A program made the translations under genes and the position numbers. From assembly GCA_902566925.1 (NCBI GenBank), contig CACFKO010000006.1:1-64000 (forward strand): a stretch of DNA of 64,000 nucleotides. Direction: 5' to 3'. The stretch comes from an uncultured Pelagibacteraceae bacterium. GTDB lineage: Bacteria > Pseudomonadota > Alphaproteobacteria > Pelagibacterales > Pelagibacteraceae. Position 1 is the stretch's first letter. Each line of letters begins with the position of its first letter. The notes beneath the pieces were generated by a model. That model did not search any database and was not told where the DNA came from. It saw only the letters and a program-made list of their open reading frames with translations. Below, piece after piece: positions 1 through 9,707 of this stretch.

Positions 1-208
1 TATATATACATTTTAAAAAATGGGGTCTTTTTAAAAAACATATGCCATCTTCCTTTTTTTCAAAAGAAATCTGAATAAATTCAAACTTAAGAGTTTCAAT
101 ACTATTTAAATTATTCACTATTTCTAATTTAGTGTTAGCCATTAAACTCGTTGTATTTATTGAAAAAATTAAAATTAATAAAGTTATTATAGATTTCTTA
201 TTTAACAA
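1..208 (-). CDS. lolA: LolA, outer-membrane lipoprotein carrier (partial, cut by window edge)
   Basis: Periplasmic chaperone that carries lipoproteins from the LolCDE transporter to the outer membrane. Only the first 69 codons are in the window. A TTG start is chosen because an in-frame TAG lies two codons upstream and no ATG gives a full signal peptide. The N-terminus is basic (NKK), followed by a hydrophobic stretch and a cleavage site after LMA near residue 22. Mature sequence has the LolA pattern: FEFIQ, then a Gly and a KRPHFLKC segment matching the family's G-x-l-x-l-x-RP-g-x-x-r-w. It begins 3 bases after the ftsK stop, the usual alphaproteobacterial ftsK-lolA order. Identification rests on this short N-terminal part. 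Confidence 0.72.
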   Translation of the reverse strand, partial: MLNKKSIITLLILIFSINTTSLMANTKLEIVNNLNSIETLKFEFIQISFEKKEDGICFLKRPHFLKCIY

Positions 209-211
209 AAC

Positions 212-2266
212 CTACAAAACCTCTCTTTTACCTGTATGATTAGCTTTACTTACAATCCCTTTATTTTCCATTTGGTCTATTATTCTCGCAGCTCTGTTAT
301 AACCAATTTGTAATTTTCTTTGAAGAAAACTAGTTGATGCTTTCTTTTCTGTTTGAACAATTTTAATTGCAGACTCATACAACTCATCTTGTCCTTCATT
401 TAACTCACTATCTGCCATATTACTATCTTGAACCATTGTAATTTCTTCAACGTAATCCGGATTTCCTTGAGATCTTAAAAAACTATTAATCTTTTCAAGA
501 TCTCCTTCAGAAACATAAGGTCCATGAATTCTAAATATTTTATTTGCTGATGACATAAATAACATATCACCCTTTCCTAATAATTGTTCAGCTCCTTGTT
601 CCCCTAAGATTGTTTTGCTGTCAATTTTTGAACTTACTTGAAAAGATATTCTTGTTGGAAAATTAGCCTTAATCGTTCCAGTAATCACATCAACACTTGG
701 TCTTTGTGTAGCCATGATTATATGAATTCCAGCTGCTCTTGCCATGGCTGAAAGTTTTTGAACATAGCTTTCAATTTCTCTGCTTGAAATTAACATTAAA
801 TCTGACATCTCATCCACAACAACAACTATGTAAGGCATCTTTAGTTTATGTTTTTGATTGTAGCCATCTATGTTTCTCACCCCTTCAGAACTCATTAACC
901 TGTATCTACTTTCCATTTCTTTAACAGTCCAACTTAATGCAGAGGTGGCTTTTTTTGCATCGGTAATTACTGGAGACAATAGATGAGGAATACCTTCATA
1001 AGAAGAAAGTTCTAACATTTTTGGATCAATTAAAATAAGTTTACAATTTTCCGGATTATGTTTGTAAAGCAAAGAAGATATTATCGTATTTACACAAACT
1101 GATTTTCCAGATCCTGTTGTTCCTGCTATTAATAAATGTGGCATTGATGTTAGATCAGCAACTATTGGAGATCCGGAAATACTTTTCCCAAGGGCTATAG
1201 GAAGCTTCATTTCTTTTTTTTGAAAAGAATCTGAACCAATAATTTCAGATAATACAACATCATCTCTCTTACTATTAGGTATCTCTATACCAACAGTATT
1301 TCTGCCAGGTATTATAGAAACTCTGGTTGAAATAGAACTTGTATTTCGAGCAATGTCGTCTGATAAACTTATTATTTTGGAAACTTTGATACCTGGTGCA
1401 GGCTCGAACTCATATAAACTTACAACCGGGCCATTACTGACTTTCTTTATTTTTCCCTTAATACCAAAATCTAGTAAGATTTTCTCAATAAATTCAGGAC
1501 TAGGATTTTTTGAAGTAGAAGCTTTTATGCCTTGTTTTTTTTCTAATAAATTTACTGAAGGGAGTCTGTATTCCTTTGTTTTGCTGCTTGATATATTTTT
1601 GAAAGAAAAAGATTGTTGTTTTACTTCTGAAGATACTTTCGTTTCATTCACAGTATCAAAATCATTATTTTCAACAGATACTTGTTGGTCATCTTTTTTT
1701 GTCAAGATTCTTTTTAAAATTTTTTTCACATTTATTCCAGAACCCAAAATAAAAAATATACATGCAAGTAAAAAAATCCCAGCTATTGATATTTGATTTT
1801 CTAATATAGGGTAAAATTTATTTATAAAGTAATAACTCTTCTCACCTAGAAAACCAGAGTTGCCATTATCGATCAACCAGAATGAATTATTATTCGTTAA
1901 ATAAATAAATAAACAACCTAAATTAATATACAAAATAGTATAGAATATTTTACTTAACAAATTTTGAATTTTTTTATTTATTATTAGATTTATTCCCCAT
2001 GATAATATGCTTGTGGCAATTAAAAAAGATACCAAACCAAAAGATTGAAGAAAAAAATCTGCTATAATGCTTAAATATTTCTGGAAAACTATGGCGGTAT
2101 CAGAAGAGTCTATTTTGTAAATCAAAGTTGAATTTTCAGGCGAGTAACTAAATAATGAATAGGAAAATATGAAAAAAACGCTTATTAATAGAAGACCAAA
2201 TAGCTCAATAAATCTTCTTTTAAAAAAATCTAAGGTATTACTATAAATATTCTTATCTAATTTCAT
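212..2266 (-). CDS. ftsK: DNA translocase FtsK
   Basis: Septum-located ATPase that pumps the chromosome termini across the closing division site and activates dimer resolution at dif. The 684-residue protein has four N-terminal membrane segments (about 20-42, 68-95, 106-123 and 158-177), then a very short linker compared with enterobacterial FtsK. The motor domain carries Walker A GTTGSGKS at 382-389 and a VVVVDEMSD Walker B segment. A C-terminal winged-helix gamma domain (about 620-684, with the RKLQIGYNRAARIID core) reads KOPS sequences. It diverges from hemH across 74 bases and is followed by lolA. Length fits the compact alphaproteobacterial form. Confidence 0.97.
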   Translation of the reverse strand: MKLDKNIYSNTLDFFKRRFIELFGLLLISVFFIFSYSLFSYSPENSTLIYKIDSSDTAIVFQKYLSIIADFFLQSFGLVSFLIATSILSWGINLIINKKIQNLLSKIFYTILYINLGCLFIYLTNNNSFWLIDNGNSGFLGEKSYYFINKFYPILENQISIAGIFLLACIFFILGSGINVKKILKRILTKKDDQQVSVENNDFDTVNETKVSSEVKQQSFSFKNISSSKTKEYRLPSVNLLEKKQGIKASTSKNPSPEFIEKILLDFGIKGKIKKVSNGPVVSLYEFEPAPGIKVSKIISLSDDIARNTSSISTRVSIIPGRNTVGIEIPNSKRDDVVLSEIIGSDSFQKKEMKLPIALGKSISGSPIVADLTSMPHLLIAGTTGSGKSVCVNTIISSLLYKHNPENCKLILIDPKMLELSSYEGIPHLLSPVITDAKKATSALSWTVKEMESRYRLMSSEGVRNIDGYNQKHKLKMPYIVVVVDEMSDLMLISSREIESYVQKLSAMARAAGIHIIMATQRPSVDVITGTIKANFPTRISFQVSSKIDSKTILGEQGAEQLLGKGDMLFMSSANKIFRIHGPYVSEGDLEKINSFLRSQGNPDYVEEITMVQDSNMADSELNEGQDELYESAIKIVQTEKKASTSFLQRKLQIGYNRAARIIDQMENKGIVSKANHTGKREVL

Positions 2267-2307
2267 TTATCGAATCACCTGCTTTACTTTGTATCATTTA
2301 TAAAAAA

Positions 2308-2334
2308 TTGATAAAGTTTTAAAAAAAATATAAA
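2308..2334 (+). promoter_or_regulatory. Possible sigma-70 promoter for hemH
   Basis: TTGATA at 2308-2313 and TATAAA at 2329-2334 are separated by 15 bases, slightly short. The hemH ATG starts 7 bases after the -10, so transcription would begin at or next to the start codon. Such matches arise by chance in AT-rich DNA, so confidence is low. Confidence 0.3.
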
Positions 2335-2340
2335 AAAAAC

Positions 2341-3342
2341 ATGGAAAAAAACCACCCAAAAGTAAACTATGGAAAAACTGGCGTACTTATAATTAATTTA
2401 GGCACACCTGACTCGACAAGTTGGTTAGATATTAGAAAATATCTGCGAGAATTTTTGTCTGACAGAAGAGTAATAGAGGTAAATCCGATTATTTGGCAGG
2501 TAATTCTTAATGTTTTCATTTTAAATTTAAGACCATCTAAAACCGCAGAAGCATATAAAAAAATTTGGATGAAAAAAGAAAATATGTCACCGCTTAGATA
2601 TTTTACTATCATGCAGGCTAAAAAACTTTCAGATAAAATTAACAAAGACTCAATAATTATAGATTATGCTATGAGGTATGGAAGCCCAAGCATAATGCAA
2701 AAAATGAATAGTCTTAAAAAATCTGGTTGTGAAAATATTATAATCTTGCCCCTATATCCACAGTACGCGGCTGCAACCACAGCAACTGTGTGTGATGAAG
2801 TTTATAGATGTTTAATGAAAATGAGATGGCAACCAAGTTTACAAATTATACCTCACTACGAATCGGAGCCTTTATATATTAATGCTTTAAAAAATAGTTT
2901 AGAAAAAAAAATTTCTGAAATAAATTGGCACCCAGACCTGATAGTTGCGTCTTATCATGGTATTCCAAAAAAATATTTTGACAAAGGAGATCCCTACCAT
3001 TGTTATTGTCAAAAGACTACTCGACTTTTAAATGAAAGGACAGAAAACGATATAGAAATTAAGACAACTTTTCAGTCGAGATTTGGACCTCAAGAATGGC
3101 TTCAACCTTACACAGATAAAACTTTGGAAAAACTTCCAAGAGAAGGAAAAAAAAATATTTTATTAATATGTCCTGGTTTTTCATCTGACTGTGTAGAAAC
3201 CCTCGAGGAAATTGCAATACAGGGTAAAGAGACTTTTTTAAAAAATGGTGGAAAAAATTTTGATGTTGTTCCTTGCTTAAATGATAGTAACGATCACATT
3301 GAGTTGTTGCTTTATTTAATAAATAAATACCTAATTAAATAA
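2341..3342 (+). CDS. hemH: Ferrochelatase
   Basis: Inserts Fe2+ into protoporphyrin IX, the last step of protoheme synthesis, at the inner membrane. The 333-residue protein shows the family landmarks: LINLGTPDS-type N-terminus (about 18-25), the SYHGIP motif with the metal-binding His at 206, FQSRFGPQEWLQPYT at 244-258, and SDCVETLEEI near 282-291 with the conserved Glu. It is followed one base later by hemJ, so the last two heme steps sit in one unit. In many alphaproteobacteria hemE stands beside these genes near rho; hemE is not in this window. Confidence 0.97.
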   Translation: MEKNHPKVNYGKTGVLIINLGTPDSTSWLDIRKYLREFLSDRRVIEVNPIIWQVILNVFILNLRPSKTAEAYKKIWMKKENMSPLRYFTIMQAKKLSDKINKDSIIIDYAMRYGSPSIMQKMNSLKKSGCENIIILPLYPQYAAATTATVCDEVYRCLMKMRWQPSLQIIPHYESEPLYINALKNSLEKKISEINWHPDLIVASYHGIPKKYFDKGDPYHCYCQKTTRLLNERTENDIEIKTTFQSRFGPQEWLQPYTDKTLEKLPREGKKNILLICPGFSSDCVETLEEIAIQGKETFLKNGGKNFDVVPCLNDSNDHIELLLYLINKYLIK

Positions 3343-3343
3343 A

Positions 3344-3778
3344 ATGAATACATATTTACTTTTTAAAGCTTTACATTTAATAGCAGTAATATCTTGGATG
3401 GCTGGCTTATTATATTTACCAAGAATTTTTGTTTATCATGCAGAAACATCAAATAACGAGGATAAAAATAATACATTTAAAATAATGGAGAGAAGACTTT
3501 TTCTTTATATCATGAACCCATCTATGGTGCTTTCTTGGATTTTTGGAATATTATTATTGCATTCAATTGGTGCTGACTCTATTAAGGAGTTCTGGCTAAT
3601 TGTTAAGCTAATTTTAGTTTTTTCTTTGACCCTTTATCATTTTTTTCTATTTACCTGTCTTAAAAAGTTCAATGAAGATATCAATAACTATTCACCCAAA
3701 TTCTTTAGATTTATTAATGAAGTTCCCACTGTTCTTCTGATTGCAATAATATTTATTGTTGTTTTTAAGCCTATTTAG
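3344..3778 (+). CDS. hemJ: HemJ-type protoporphyrinogen IX oxidase
   Basis: Small integral-membrane enzyme (144 residues, UPF0093 family) that oxidises protoporphyrinogen IX to protoporphyrin IX, the substrate of the ferrochelatase encoded just upstream. Four hydrophobic segments are visible (about 5-25, 54-72, 83-103, 120-140). The N-terminal KALHLIAVISWMAGLLYLPR segment, with conserved His 11 and Arg 27, is characteristic. The gene starts one base after the hemH stop, indicating co-transcription and probably translational coupling. I see no competing assignment. Confidence 0.93.
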   Translation: MNTYLLFKALHLIAVISWMAGLLYLPRIFVYHAETSNNEDKNNTFKIMERRLFLYIMNPSMVLSWIFGILLLHSIGADSIKEFWLIVKLILVFSLTLYHFFLFTCLKKFNEDINNYSPKFFRFINEVPTVLLIAIIFIVVFKPI

Positions 3779-3780
3779 AC

Positions 3781-3808
3781 TTGAATATTAATTTTAAATC
3801 ACTATATT
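3781..3808 (+). promoter_or_regulatory. Possible promoter for rho
   Basis: In the 63-base gap before rho, TTGAAT (3781-3786) and TATATT (3803-3808) are 16 bases apart, leaving a leader of about 27 bases. Plausible, but weak matches in AT-rich sequence. Confidence 0.28.
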
Positions 3809-3841
3809 ATTAGGTACTTACCTTAAATAAAAATAATCATT

Positions 3842-5113
3842 ATGAATTTACAAGAATTGAAGCAAAAGTCGCCATCCGAGCTAATATCTCAAGCCGAGAA
3901 GCTTGGTATTGAAAACCCAAGCACCCTAAGAAAACAAGAAATACTTTTTTCTATTTTAAAGAAATTAGCAGATAAAAACGAGCAGATTACTGGAGGGGGT
4001 GTTTTAGAGGTTTTACAGGATGGCTTTGGTTTTTTAAGAGCCATAGAATCAAACTATCTTCCAGGACCAGACGATATTTATGTAAGCCCTAGCCAAATCA
4101 GAAAATTTGGTTTGAGAACTGGAGATTCTGTCGAAGGAGAAATTAGAGCCCCAAAAGATGCAGAAAGATACTTTGCTTTATTAAAAGTAAGCCAGATCAA
4201 TTTTGAAACCCCTGAAAAAGCAAGAAATAAAATAGCATTTGATAATTTGACTCCTCTTTATCCAGACAAACAATTAAAAATGGAAGTGGAAAAAAATACA
4301 ACTGAAAAAAAACCCGATCAAACTGCAAGATTAATTGATCTAGTAAGCCCCATAGGAAAAGGACAAAGATCACTTATAATTTCACCACCTAAAGCTGGTA
4401 AAACAATTATTCTGCAAAATATTGCTAATTCTTTAGAGGTAAATCATCCTGAATGTTATTTGATGGTTCTATTAATAGATGAGCGACCAGAAGAAGTTAC
4501 AGACATGCAAAGAACAGTAAAAGGAGAAGTAATAAGTTCTACTTTTGATGAACCAGCTTCCAGACACGTTGCTGTTGCAGAAATGGTTATAGAAAAAGCA
4601 AAAAGATTGGTAGAGCACAAAAAAGATGTGGTTATTCTTTTAGACTCGATTACAAGATTAGGAAGAGCCTACAATGCCGTCGTTCCTAGCTCAGGAAAAG
4701 TATTAACCGGGGGTGTTGATGCAAATGCACTCCAGCGTCCTAAAAGATTTTTTGGAGCAGCTAGAAATGTTGAGCAGGGAGGTTCTTTAACGATTATATC
4801 AACCGCTTTAATAGATACTGGAAGTAGAATGGACGAAGTAATTTTTGAGGAATTTAAAGGAACAGGTAATTCAGAATTAATTTTGGATAGAAAAATTGCT
4901 GATAAGAGAATTTATCCTGCAATTGATATAACTCGTTCAGGAACTAGAAGAGAAGAACTTCTCTTCAAAAAAGAGGATCTGACAAAAGTTAATGTCCTAA
5001 GAAGAATTATAAGCCCGATGGGCACGATGGATGGAATAGAATTTTTAATGTCCAAACTTAAGAACACAAAGAATAATGCAGATTTCTTTGTTTCAATGAA
5101 CAAACCTAGCTAG
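3842..5113 (+). CDS. rho: Transcription termination factor Rho
   Basis: Hexameric RNA-dependent ATPase that ends factor-dependent transcripts. The 423-residue protein has the N-terminal Rho helix-turn domain, the RNA-binding cold-shock-like domain with GFGFLR (61-66) and YFALLK (110-115), Walker A SPPKAGKT at 181-188, the [13 protein letters not shown] segment, and the Q- and R-loop regions downstream. Full length with no large insertion. It heads the rho-mnmE-mnmG-rsmG-parAB block typical of alphaproteobacteria, but an extra gene follows one base after its stop. With only two clear hairpin terminators visible in this window, Rho may carry much of the termination load (inference). Confidence 0.98.
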   Translation: MNLQELKQKSPSELISQAEKLGIENPSTLRKQEILFSILKKLADKNEQITGGGVLEVLQDGFGFLRAIESNYLPGPDDIYVSPSQIRKFGLRTGDSVEGEIRAPKDAERYFALLKVSQINFETPEKARNKIAFDNLTPLYPDKQLKMEVEKNTTEKKPDQTARLIDLVSPIGKGQRSLIISPPKAGKTIILQNIANSLEVNHPECYLMVLLIDERPEEVTDMQRTVKGEVISSTFDEPASRHVAVAEMVIEKAKRLVEHKKDVVILLDSITRLGRAYNAVVPSSGKVLTGGVDANALQRPKRFFGAARNVEQGGSLTIISTALIDTGSRMDEVIFEEFKGTGNSELILDRKIADKRIYPAIDITRSGTRREELLFKKEDLTKVNVLRRIISPMGTMDGIEFLMSKLKNTKNNADFFVSMNKPS

Positions 5114-5114
5114 C

Positions 5115-5957
5115 GTGAACCTTTCAAAATTTAAATTTTCACTCTCACGAGATGGGGTAATAGGTTTTTTTAATGTTTTGATTGGAAAATTTGGTTTTAA
5201 ATTTAGATTTCATACTTCCTTAGACAAAAGAAAAATTTGGTTAGTAAATCATCTTTTCTCAGAATCTTCTGGAAAAGTAATTTCAGGGTTTTTTCAGGGC
5301 ATGAAATTAGTTAAGAAATCTAATTGGGATAAAAAAATTTATAAATTTAATACAGATTTGTCCTCAAAAATTGTTGGATGTTATGAACAAGAAGTCCAAA
5401 CTAAAATAGCAGAATTTCAAAAAAAAAATAAAAAAAAATACTTTGTTAATTTTGGAGCTGGAGAGGGTTATTTTGCTTTAGGAGTTTTGCACAGCGGTCT
5501 TTTTGAAAAATCATTGGCTTTTGAAATTTCCGATTTATCAAGAGATATAATGATAGAAAATTCAAAATTAAACAATCTTCAAGACAGGCTTTCAATTAAA
5601 CATAATGCAGATAAAAATTTCTTAAAAGATTTGGATTCAAGTTTTAAAGAATTAAGCGATATTTTTTTGTTAGCAGATATAGAGGGTAATGAATTTAGTA
5701 TTTTTAATGATGAAAATTTACAAGCAATGAAAAATTGCAATTTGATTATCGAATTCCATAAACTTCATGATAATAAAAAAAATCAGGAATTTATGGATAA
5801 AATCAAGAAATATTTTAATGTTGAAATTTTAACGACTTCTGGCAGAGATTTTTCAAAAATTTCTCTTCTAAGAAATTTAAATGATGATGATAGATGGCTC
5901 ATTGCTTCAGAAAATAGGCCTTATAGGATGAGTTGGTTGGCTTGTTCTCCTAAATAA
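5115..5957 (+). CDS. FkbM-like SAM-dependent methyltransferase, substrate unknown
   Basis: A 280-residue soluble protein starting with GTG one base after the rho stop. A class I methyltransferase fold is suggested by FGAGEGYFALG at 113-123 (motif I), LAFEISD at 134-140 (motif II acidic end) and LADIEGNEF at 186-194, followed by IIEFH at 211-215; the DIEG-x-E plus E-x-H arrangement resembles FkbM-family enzymes. The first 90 residues match nothing I recognise. The gene is inserted between rho and mnmE and overlaps the opposing repair gene by 8 bases. The methyl acceptor cannot be inferred; FkbM relatives act on sugars, polyketides and other small molecules. Confidence 0.6.
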   Translation: MNLSKFKFSLSRDGVIGFFNVLIGKFGFKFRFHTSLDKRKIWLVNHLFSESSGKVISGFFQGMKLVKKSNWDKKIYKFNTDLSSKIVGCYEQEVQTKIAEFQKKNKKKYFVNFGAGEGYFALGVLHSGLFEKSLAFEISDLSRDIMIENSKLNNLQDRLSIKHNADKNFLKDLDSSFKELSDIFLLADIEGNEFSIFNDENLQAMKNCNLIIEFHKLHDNKKNQEFMDKIKKYFNVEILTTSGRDFSKISLLRNLNDDDRWLIASENRPYRMSWLACSPK

Positions 5958-6405
5958 AAATACCCTCAAATTCTAACAATTTTCTTTTTAGTTTTATTCC
6001 CCCAGGGGAAGAAAACCCTCCCAAAGTCTTATCCGATCTTATAATTCTATGGCAAGGAACAACCAATAAATGATTGTTTTCTCCACAAACTCTACCTACG
6101 TATCTTGGTGAAATTTTTAATTTTTTACCAATTTCTCCATAAGTTTTTATCTTGCCTTTTTTAATTTTTTTTAACTCCCTCCATATTTTCTTTTGAACAG
6201 GGTTTCCATTAAGAAGAATTTTAGCATCTAATTTATTCGTCTTTTTTTGAAAAAATGAAATAATTTTTTTTTTAACATTTTTTAAGTTTTTGCTTTTCTT
6301 TCCCAACTCCTTTTTTCTGCAAAATTGGATTTTTGTTATCCTATTGTTTATTTCAGTCGCAGAAATCCAGCCAAACTTAGTATTAAAAGAAATGGTATTT
6401 TCCAT
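5950..6405 (-). CDS. ogt: Methylated-DNA--[protein]-cysteine S-methyltransferase
   Basis: Suicide repair protein that moves the alkyl group from O6-alkylguanine to its own cysteine. The 151-residue protein has the C-terminal Ada/Ogt domain: KIWRELKKIKKGKIKTYGEIG, a helix-turn-helix with RYVGRVCG, the active-site PCHR within VVPCHRIIRS, then GGFSSPGG. ATG at 6405 is chosen because it gives the usual family length; an open frame continues upstream to 6540 but would run into mnmE. Its start lies 36 bases from that of the divergent mnmE, and its end overlaps the upstream methyltransferase by 8 bases. It could equally be named ada-C or mgmT. Confidence 0.92.
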   Translation of the reverse strand: MENTISFNTKFGWISATEINNRITKIQFCRKKELGKKSKNLKNVKKKIISFFQKKTNKLDAKILLNGNPVQKKIWRELKKIKKGKIKTYGEIGKKLKISPRYVGRVCGENNHLLVVPCHRIIRSDKTLGGFSSPGGIKLKRKLLEFEGIFI

Positions 6406-6440
6406 ATATTCTATGCTATGAAAAAATAGAAAAAATACAA

Positions 6441-7772
6441 ATGAATATATTTGCGCTATCAACAGGAAAAGGTCCTTCAGGGATTGCAATTTTGAGATTG
6501 TCTGGAAAAGACAGTTTACAAATTTCAAAGTTAATAACAAAGAAAAATGATATTAAATCCAAAGAGGTTAACCTTTGCAAATTTTATGATCCCTCAAATG
6601 GAAAAATGATCGACGAAGGACTATTACTTTGGTCGCCTGGTCCCAATAGCTATACAGGGGAGGATTTGGCTGAGTTTCATACACACGGAAGTAACGCTGT
6701 TGTTAGTTGTTTTTTGAGGGTACTTGGAGAACAAGAAAATTGTAGATTAGCAGAACCAGGAGAATTTACTAAAATTGCATTTCAGAACAACAAAATGGAT
6801 TTAGTCGAAGCCGAAAGTATAGGGGATCTTATACATGCCGAGACAGAGCTTCAAAGACAGCAGGCCATAAAACTAATCCAAGGTAATGCATCAAATCACT
6901 ATAATTCTTTAAGAGAAAAGTTAGTTAAATCTTTGTCTTATATTGAGGCAAAAATAGACTTTGCTGAAGATGATCTTCCAGAGAATGTTTTAAAAGAGGT
7001 TCAGGCTTCCATAAAGCAGGTTCATAAGGACATTAAACAAATACTAGAGGACCAAAAAATCGGAGAGAAAATTAGAGATGGATTTAGAATATCTATTATC
7101 GGAGATGTAAATGCAGGAAAATCTTCTTTATTAAATCTCCTTTCCAAAAGAGAAGCAGCTATTGTATCTGAACAAGAAGGTACCACACGGGACGTTATAG
7201 AAACTTATCTTAATATTGATGGATACCCCGTTATTCTGGCAGATACTGCCGGTATAAGAAAGGTCAAAAATAAGGTCGAAAAAGAGGGAATAAAAAGAGC
7301 CATTAAAAAAGCCAAGGATGCCGATCTAATCTTAGTTATGGTTGATGCATCTAAAAAAACAATTAATAAAGATCTAAAAAAATTGATTAATGAAGACTGT
7401 ATATTAGTTTTTAATAAGTCGGATTTAAGCAAAAAATCTCCAAAAAACGAATTTAAGAAAAATGATCAAATTTTGATATCAGTAAAAAAAAATAAAAATA
7501 TCGATAGCCTTATTAAGACAATAAAAGAGAAGCTAAGTAAAAAATTTATGAAGGCAAACAATATTTTGGTTACTAGAGAAAGGCATCGAGCTAAACTTAA
7601 TGCAGCATTAAAAGAAATAGAGAAATTTTTAAGGAAAGATCAAAAGAAAGAGATCGAGACAGCTGCAGAAGACCTTAGACTGGCCACAAGACATCTTGGT
7701 GGCATAGTAGGTAAAGTTGACGTGGAAGAAATACTAGGTTCTATATTTCAGGACTTTTGTATTGGAAAATAA
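6441..7772 (+). CDS. mnmE: tRNA uridine-5-carboxymethylaminomethyl modification GTPase MnmE
   Basis: With MnmG it installs the cmnm5 group on U34 of certain tRNAs. The 443-residue protein has an N-terminal folate-binding domain starting LSTGKGPSGIAILRLSG, a helical domain, an inserted G domain with P-loop GDVNAGKSS at 221-229, the EGTTRD switch, DTAG and NKSD, and ends with the diagnostic C-x-G-K motif (Cys 440). Its partner mnmG follows after 47 bases. All signature residues are present. Confidence 0.98.
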   Translation: MNIFALSTGKGPSGIAILRLSGKDSLQISKLITKKNDIKSKEVNLCKFYDPSNGKMIDEGLLLWSPGPNSYTGEDLAEFHTHGSNAVVSCFLRVLGEQENCRLAEPGEFTKIAFQNNKMDLVEAESIGDLIHAETELQRQQAIKLIQGNASNHYNSLREKLVKSLSYIEAKIDFAEDDLPENVLKEVQASIKQVHKDIKQILEDQKIGEKIRDGFRISIIGDVNAGKSSLLNLLSKREAAIVSEQEGTTRDVIETYLNIDGYPVILADTAGIRKVKNKVEKEGIKRAIKKAKDADLILVMVDASKKTINKDLKKLINEDCILVFNKSDLSKKSPKNEFKKNDQILISVKKNKNIDSLIKTIKEKLSKKFMKANNILVTRERHRAKLNAALKEIEKFLRKDQKKEIETAAEDLRLATRHLGGIVGKVDVEEILGSIFQDFCIGK

Positions 7773-7819
7773 GCCATCTTTGAGCTTGTAAAATAATATT
7801 TCATCGATACATTTCATAT

Positions 7820-9700
7820 ATGAGCAATAAAATGACCTTTGATGTAGTTGTAATAGGCGGTGGACATGCTGGATGTGAGGCTGCGGCAGCATCGGCCAGA
7901 ATGGGCGTAAACACTGGTCTTTTTACACATAAAATAGAGACTATAGGTGAAATGTCGTGCAATCCGGCCATAGGAGGACTGGGCAAAGGTCACTTGGTTC
8001 GAGAAATTGATGCCCTGGACGGGGTTATGGGTGATGTAGCTGACAAATCAGGAATTCAGTTTAGATTATTAAACAGAAGTAGAGGTCCAGCAGTCAGAGG
8101 ACCTCGAACTCAGTCAGACAGAAAGCTTTACAAGAAATATATGCAGGAGTTATTGCTCAACTATCCAAATTTAGAGGTGATAGCTGATCCTGTTGTAAAA
8201 TTCATCTTCGAGAAAAATAAAATAAAAGGTTTCATTTGCCAAAGCGGTAGAGAGGTAGTGTGTAGTCAACTAATTCTAACTACAGGAACCTTTTTGAATG
8301 GTTTAATACACATAGGTGAAAAACAGATACCCGCTGGAAGGTATGATGAAAAGCCTTCTACAGGATTGAGCGAACAATTAGAAAAATTTAACATTAAAAT
8401 TGGAAGACTTAAAACAGGGACACCTCCACGGTTAGATGGAAGAACTATCAATTATGATGATTTGGAAATGCAGCCAGCTGATAAAGAACCATATTTTTTT
8501 TCATTCCTAACAACGAAAGCTATCAATAAGCAGATTAGCTGCGGTGTGACATATACTAATGACTCGGTACATAAAATTATAAGTGACAACATTTCAAGAA
8601 GTGCAATGTACTCTGGTAACATCAAAGGGGCAGGCCCAAGGTACTGTCCATCCATTGAAGATAAAATTGTTAAGTTTAAGGAAAAACAGAAACACCAAAT
8701 TTTCTTAGAACCCGAAGGCTTGGATGATCATACAGTTTACCCCAATGGCATTTCGACCTCCCTACCAGAGGACGTTCAGCTCAAAATATTAGCCAAAATT
8801 AGAGGTCTAGAGAGAGTTAAAATGGTAAGAGCAGGATATGCTATAGAGTACGATTATGTAGACCCAAGGGAGCTAAAAGTGAGTCTAGAAGCCAAAAAAA
8901 TAAACTCTCTTTTCTTGGCAGGTCAAATCAATGGAACAACAGGTTATGAAGAAGCTGCGGCCCAAGGATTGATAGCCGGAATCAATGCTGCCTTAAAAAT
9001 TAAAAAAAGGGACGAATTTATTTTGGATAGATCGAGCTCATACATTGGAGTGATGATAGATGACCTCATCACAAAAGGTGTCTCCGAGCCCTACAGGATG
9101 TTTACGTCTCGAGCTGAATACCGATTGTCATTGAGGGCAGATAATGCAGACCAAAGGCTCACGCCTATGGGTATAAAAATAAATTTAGTTAAAGATAATA
9201 GAAAAAAATTATTTAATGAAAAACAAAAAAAAATAAATAGTCTAGAAACGTCCTTGTCAAAAAAATCTATGACACCAAATGCTGCCGCGAAGTACTCTAT
9301 CAAGATTGCGATGGACGGAGTTAAGAGATCCGGATTGGAAATTTTGGGAATGAAAAATGTTAAATTAAACCACTTAAGAAGTATTTGGGCTGACATACCC
9401 CATTATGGACACTCTATTGATGAACAGGTTGCAATAAATGCCCATTATTTAGGCTATTTACCTAAACAAGAGAACGATATTAAGACTTTCAAAAAAGATG
9501 AAAGTTTAGTCATACCAAATGAGATTGACTATGACTCTTTTAGTGGTCTGTCTAATGAAGTTAAGTCCAAATTGAAATTGGTTAGACCGAAGACCTTGGG
9601 TCAGGCTTTAAGGATCGATGGAGTCACTCCAGCGGCAGTAATAATTCTATTGGGAGCTATAAAGGTTATAAAAAGGATAAAACAAAGGGTTCCAGCCTAG
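7820..9700 (+). CDS. mnmG: tRNA uridine 5-carboxymethylaminomethyl modification enzyme MnmG
   Basis: FAD enzyme that pairs with MnmE to modify the wobble uridine. The 626-residue protein carries the dinucleotide-binding GGGHAGCE motif at 13-20, the CNPAIGG segment, the [14 protein letters not shown] [15 protein letters not shown] region, and the [23 protein letters not shown] motif; the helical C-terminal domain ends with the RIDGVTPAA segment. Full family length. It is followed 7 bases later by rsmG. Confidence 0.98.
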   Translation: MSNKMTFDVVVIGGGHAGCEAAAASARMGVNTGLFTHKIETIGEMSCNPAIGGLGKGHLVREIDALDGVMGDVADKSGIQFRLLNRSRGPAVRGPRTQSDRKLYKKYMQELLLNYPNLEVIADPVVKFIFEKNKIKGFICQSGREVVCSQLILTTGTFLNGLIHIGEKQIPAGRYDEKPSTGLSEQLEKFNIKIGRLKTGTPPRLDGRTINYDDLEMQPADKEPYFFSFLTTKAINKQISCGVTYTNDSVHKIISDNISRSAMYSGNIKGAGPRYCPSIEDKIVKFKEKQKHQIFLEPEGLDDHTVYPNGISTSLPEDVQLKILAKIRGLERVKMVRAGYAIEYDYVDPRELKVSLEAKKINSLFLAGQINGTTGYEEAAAQGLIAGINAALKIKKRDEFILDRSSSYIGVMIDDLITKGVSEPYRMFTSRAEYRLSLRADNADQRLTPMGIKINLVKDNRKKLFNEKQKKINSLETSLSKKSMTPNAAAKYSIKIAMDGVKRSGLEILGMKNVKLNHLRSIWADIPHYGHSIDEQVAINAHYLGYLPKQENDIKTFKKDESLVIPNEIDYDSFSGLSNEVKSKLKLVRPKTLGQALRIDGVTPAAVIILLGAIKVIKRIKQRVPA

Positions 9701-9707
9701 AATCCGC

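Noticed and set aside
1353..1796. 147-residue open frame antisense to ftsK
   Set aside because: Shadow of the FtsK linker and motor; no homology pattern or ribosome site.
6406..6540. 45-residue N-terminal extension of the ogt gene
   Set aside because: It would overlap the mnmE coding region and has no family support; the ATG at 6405 gives the normal length.
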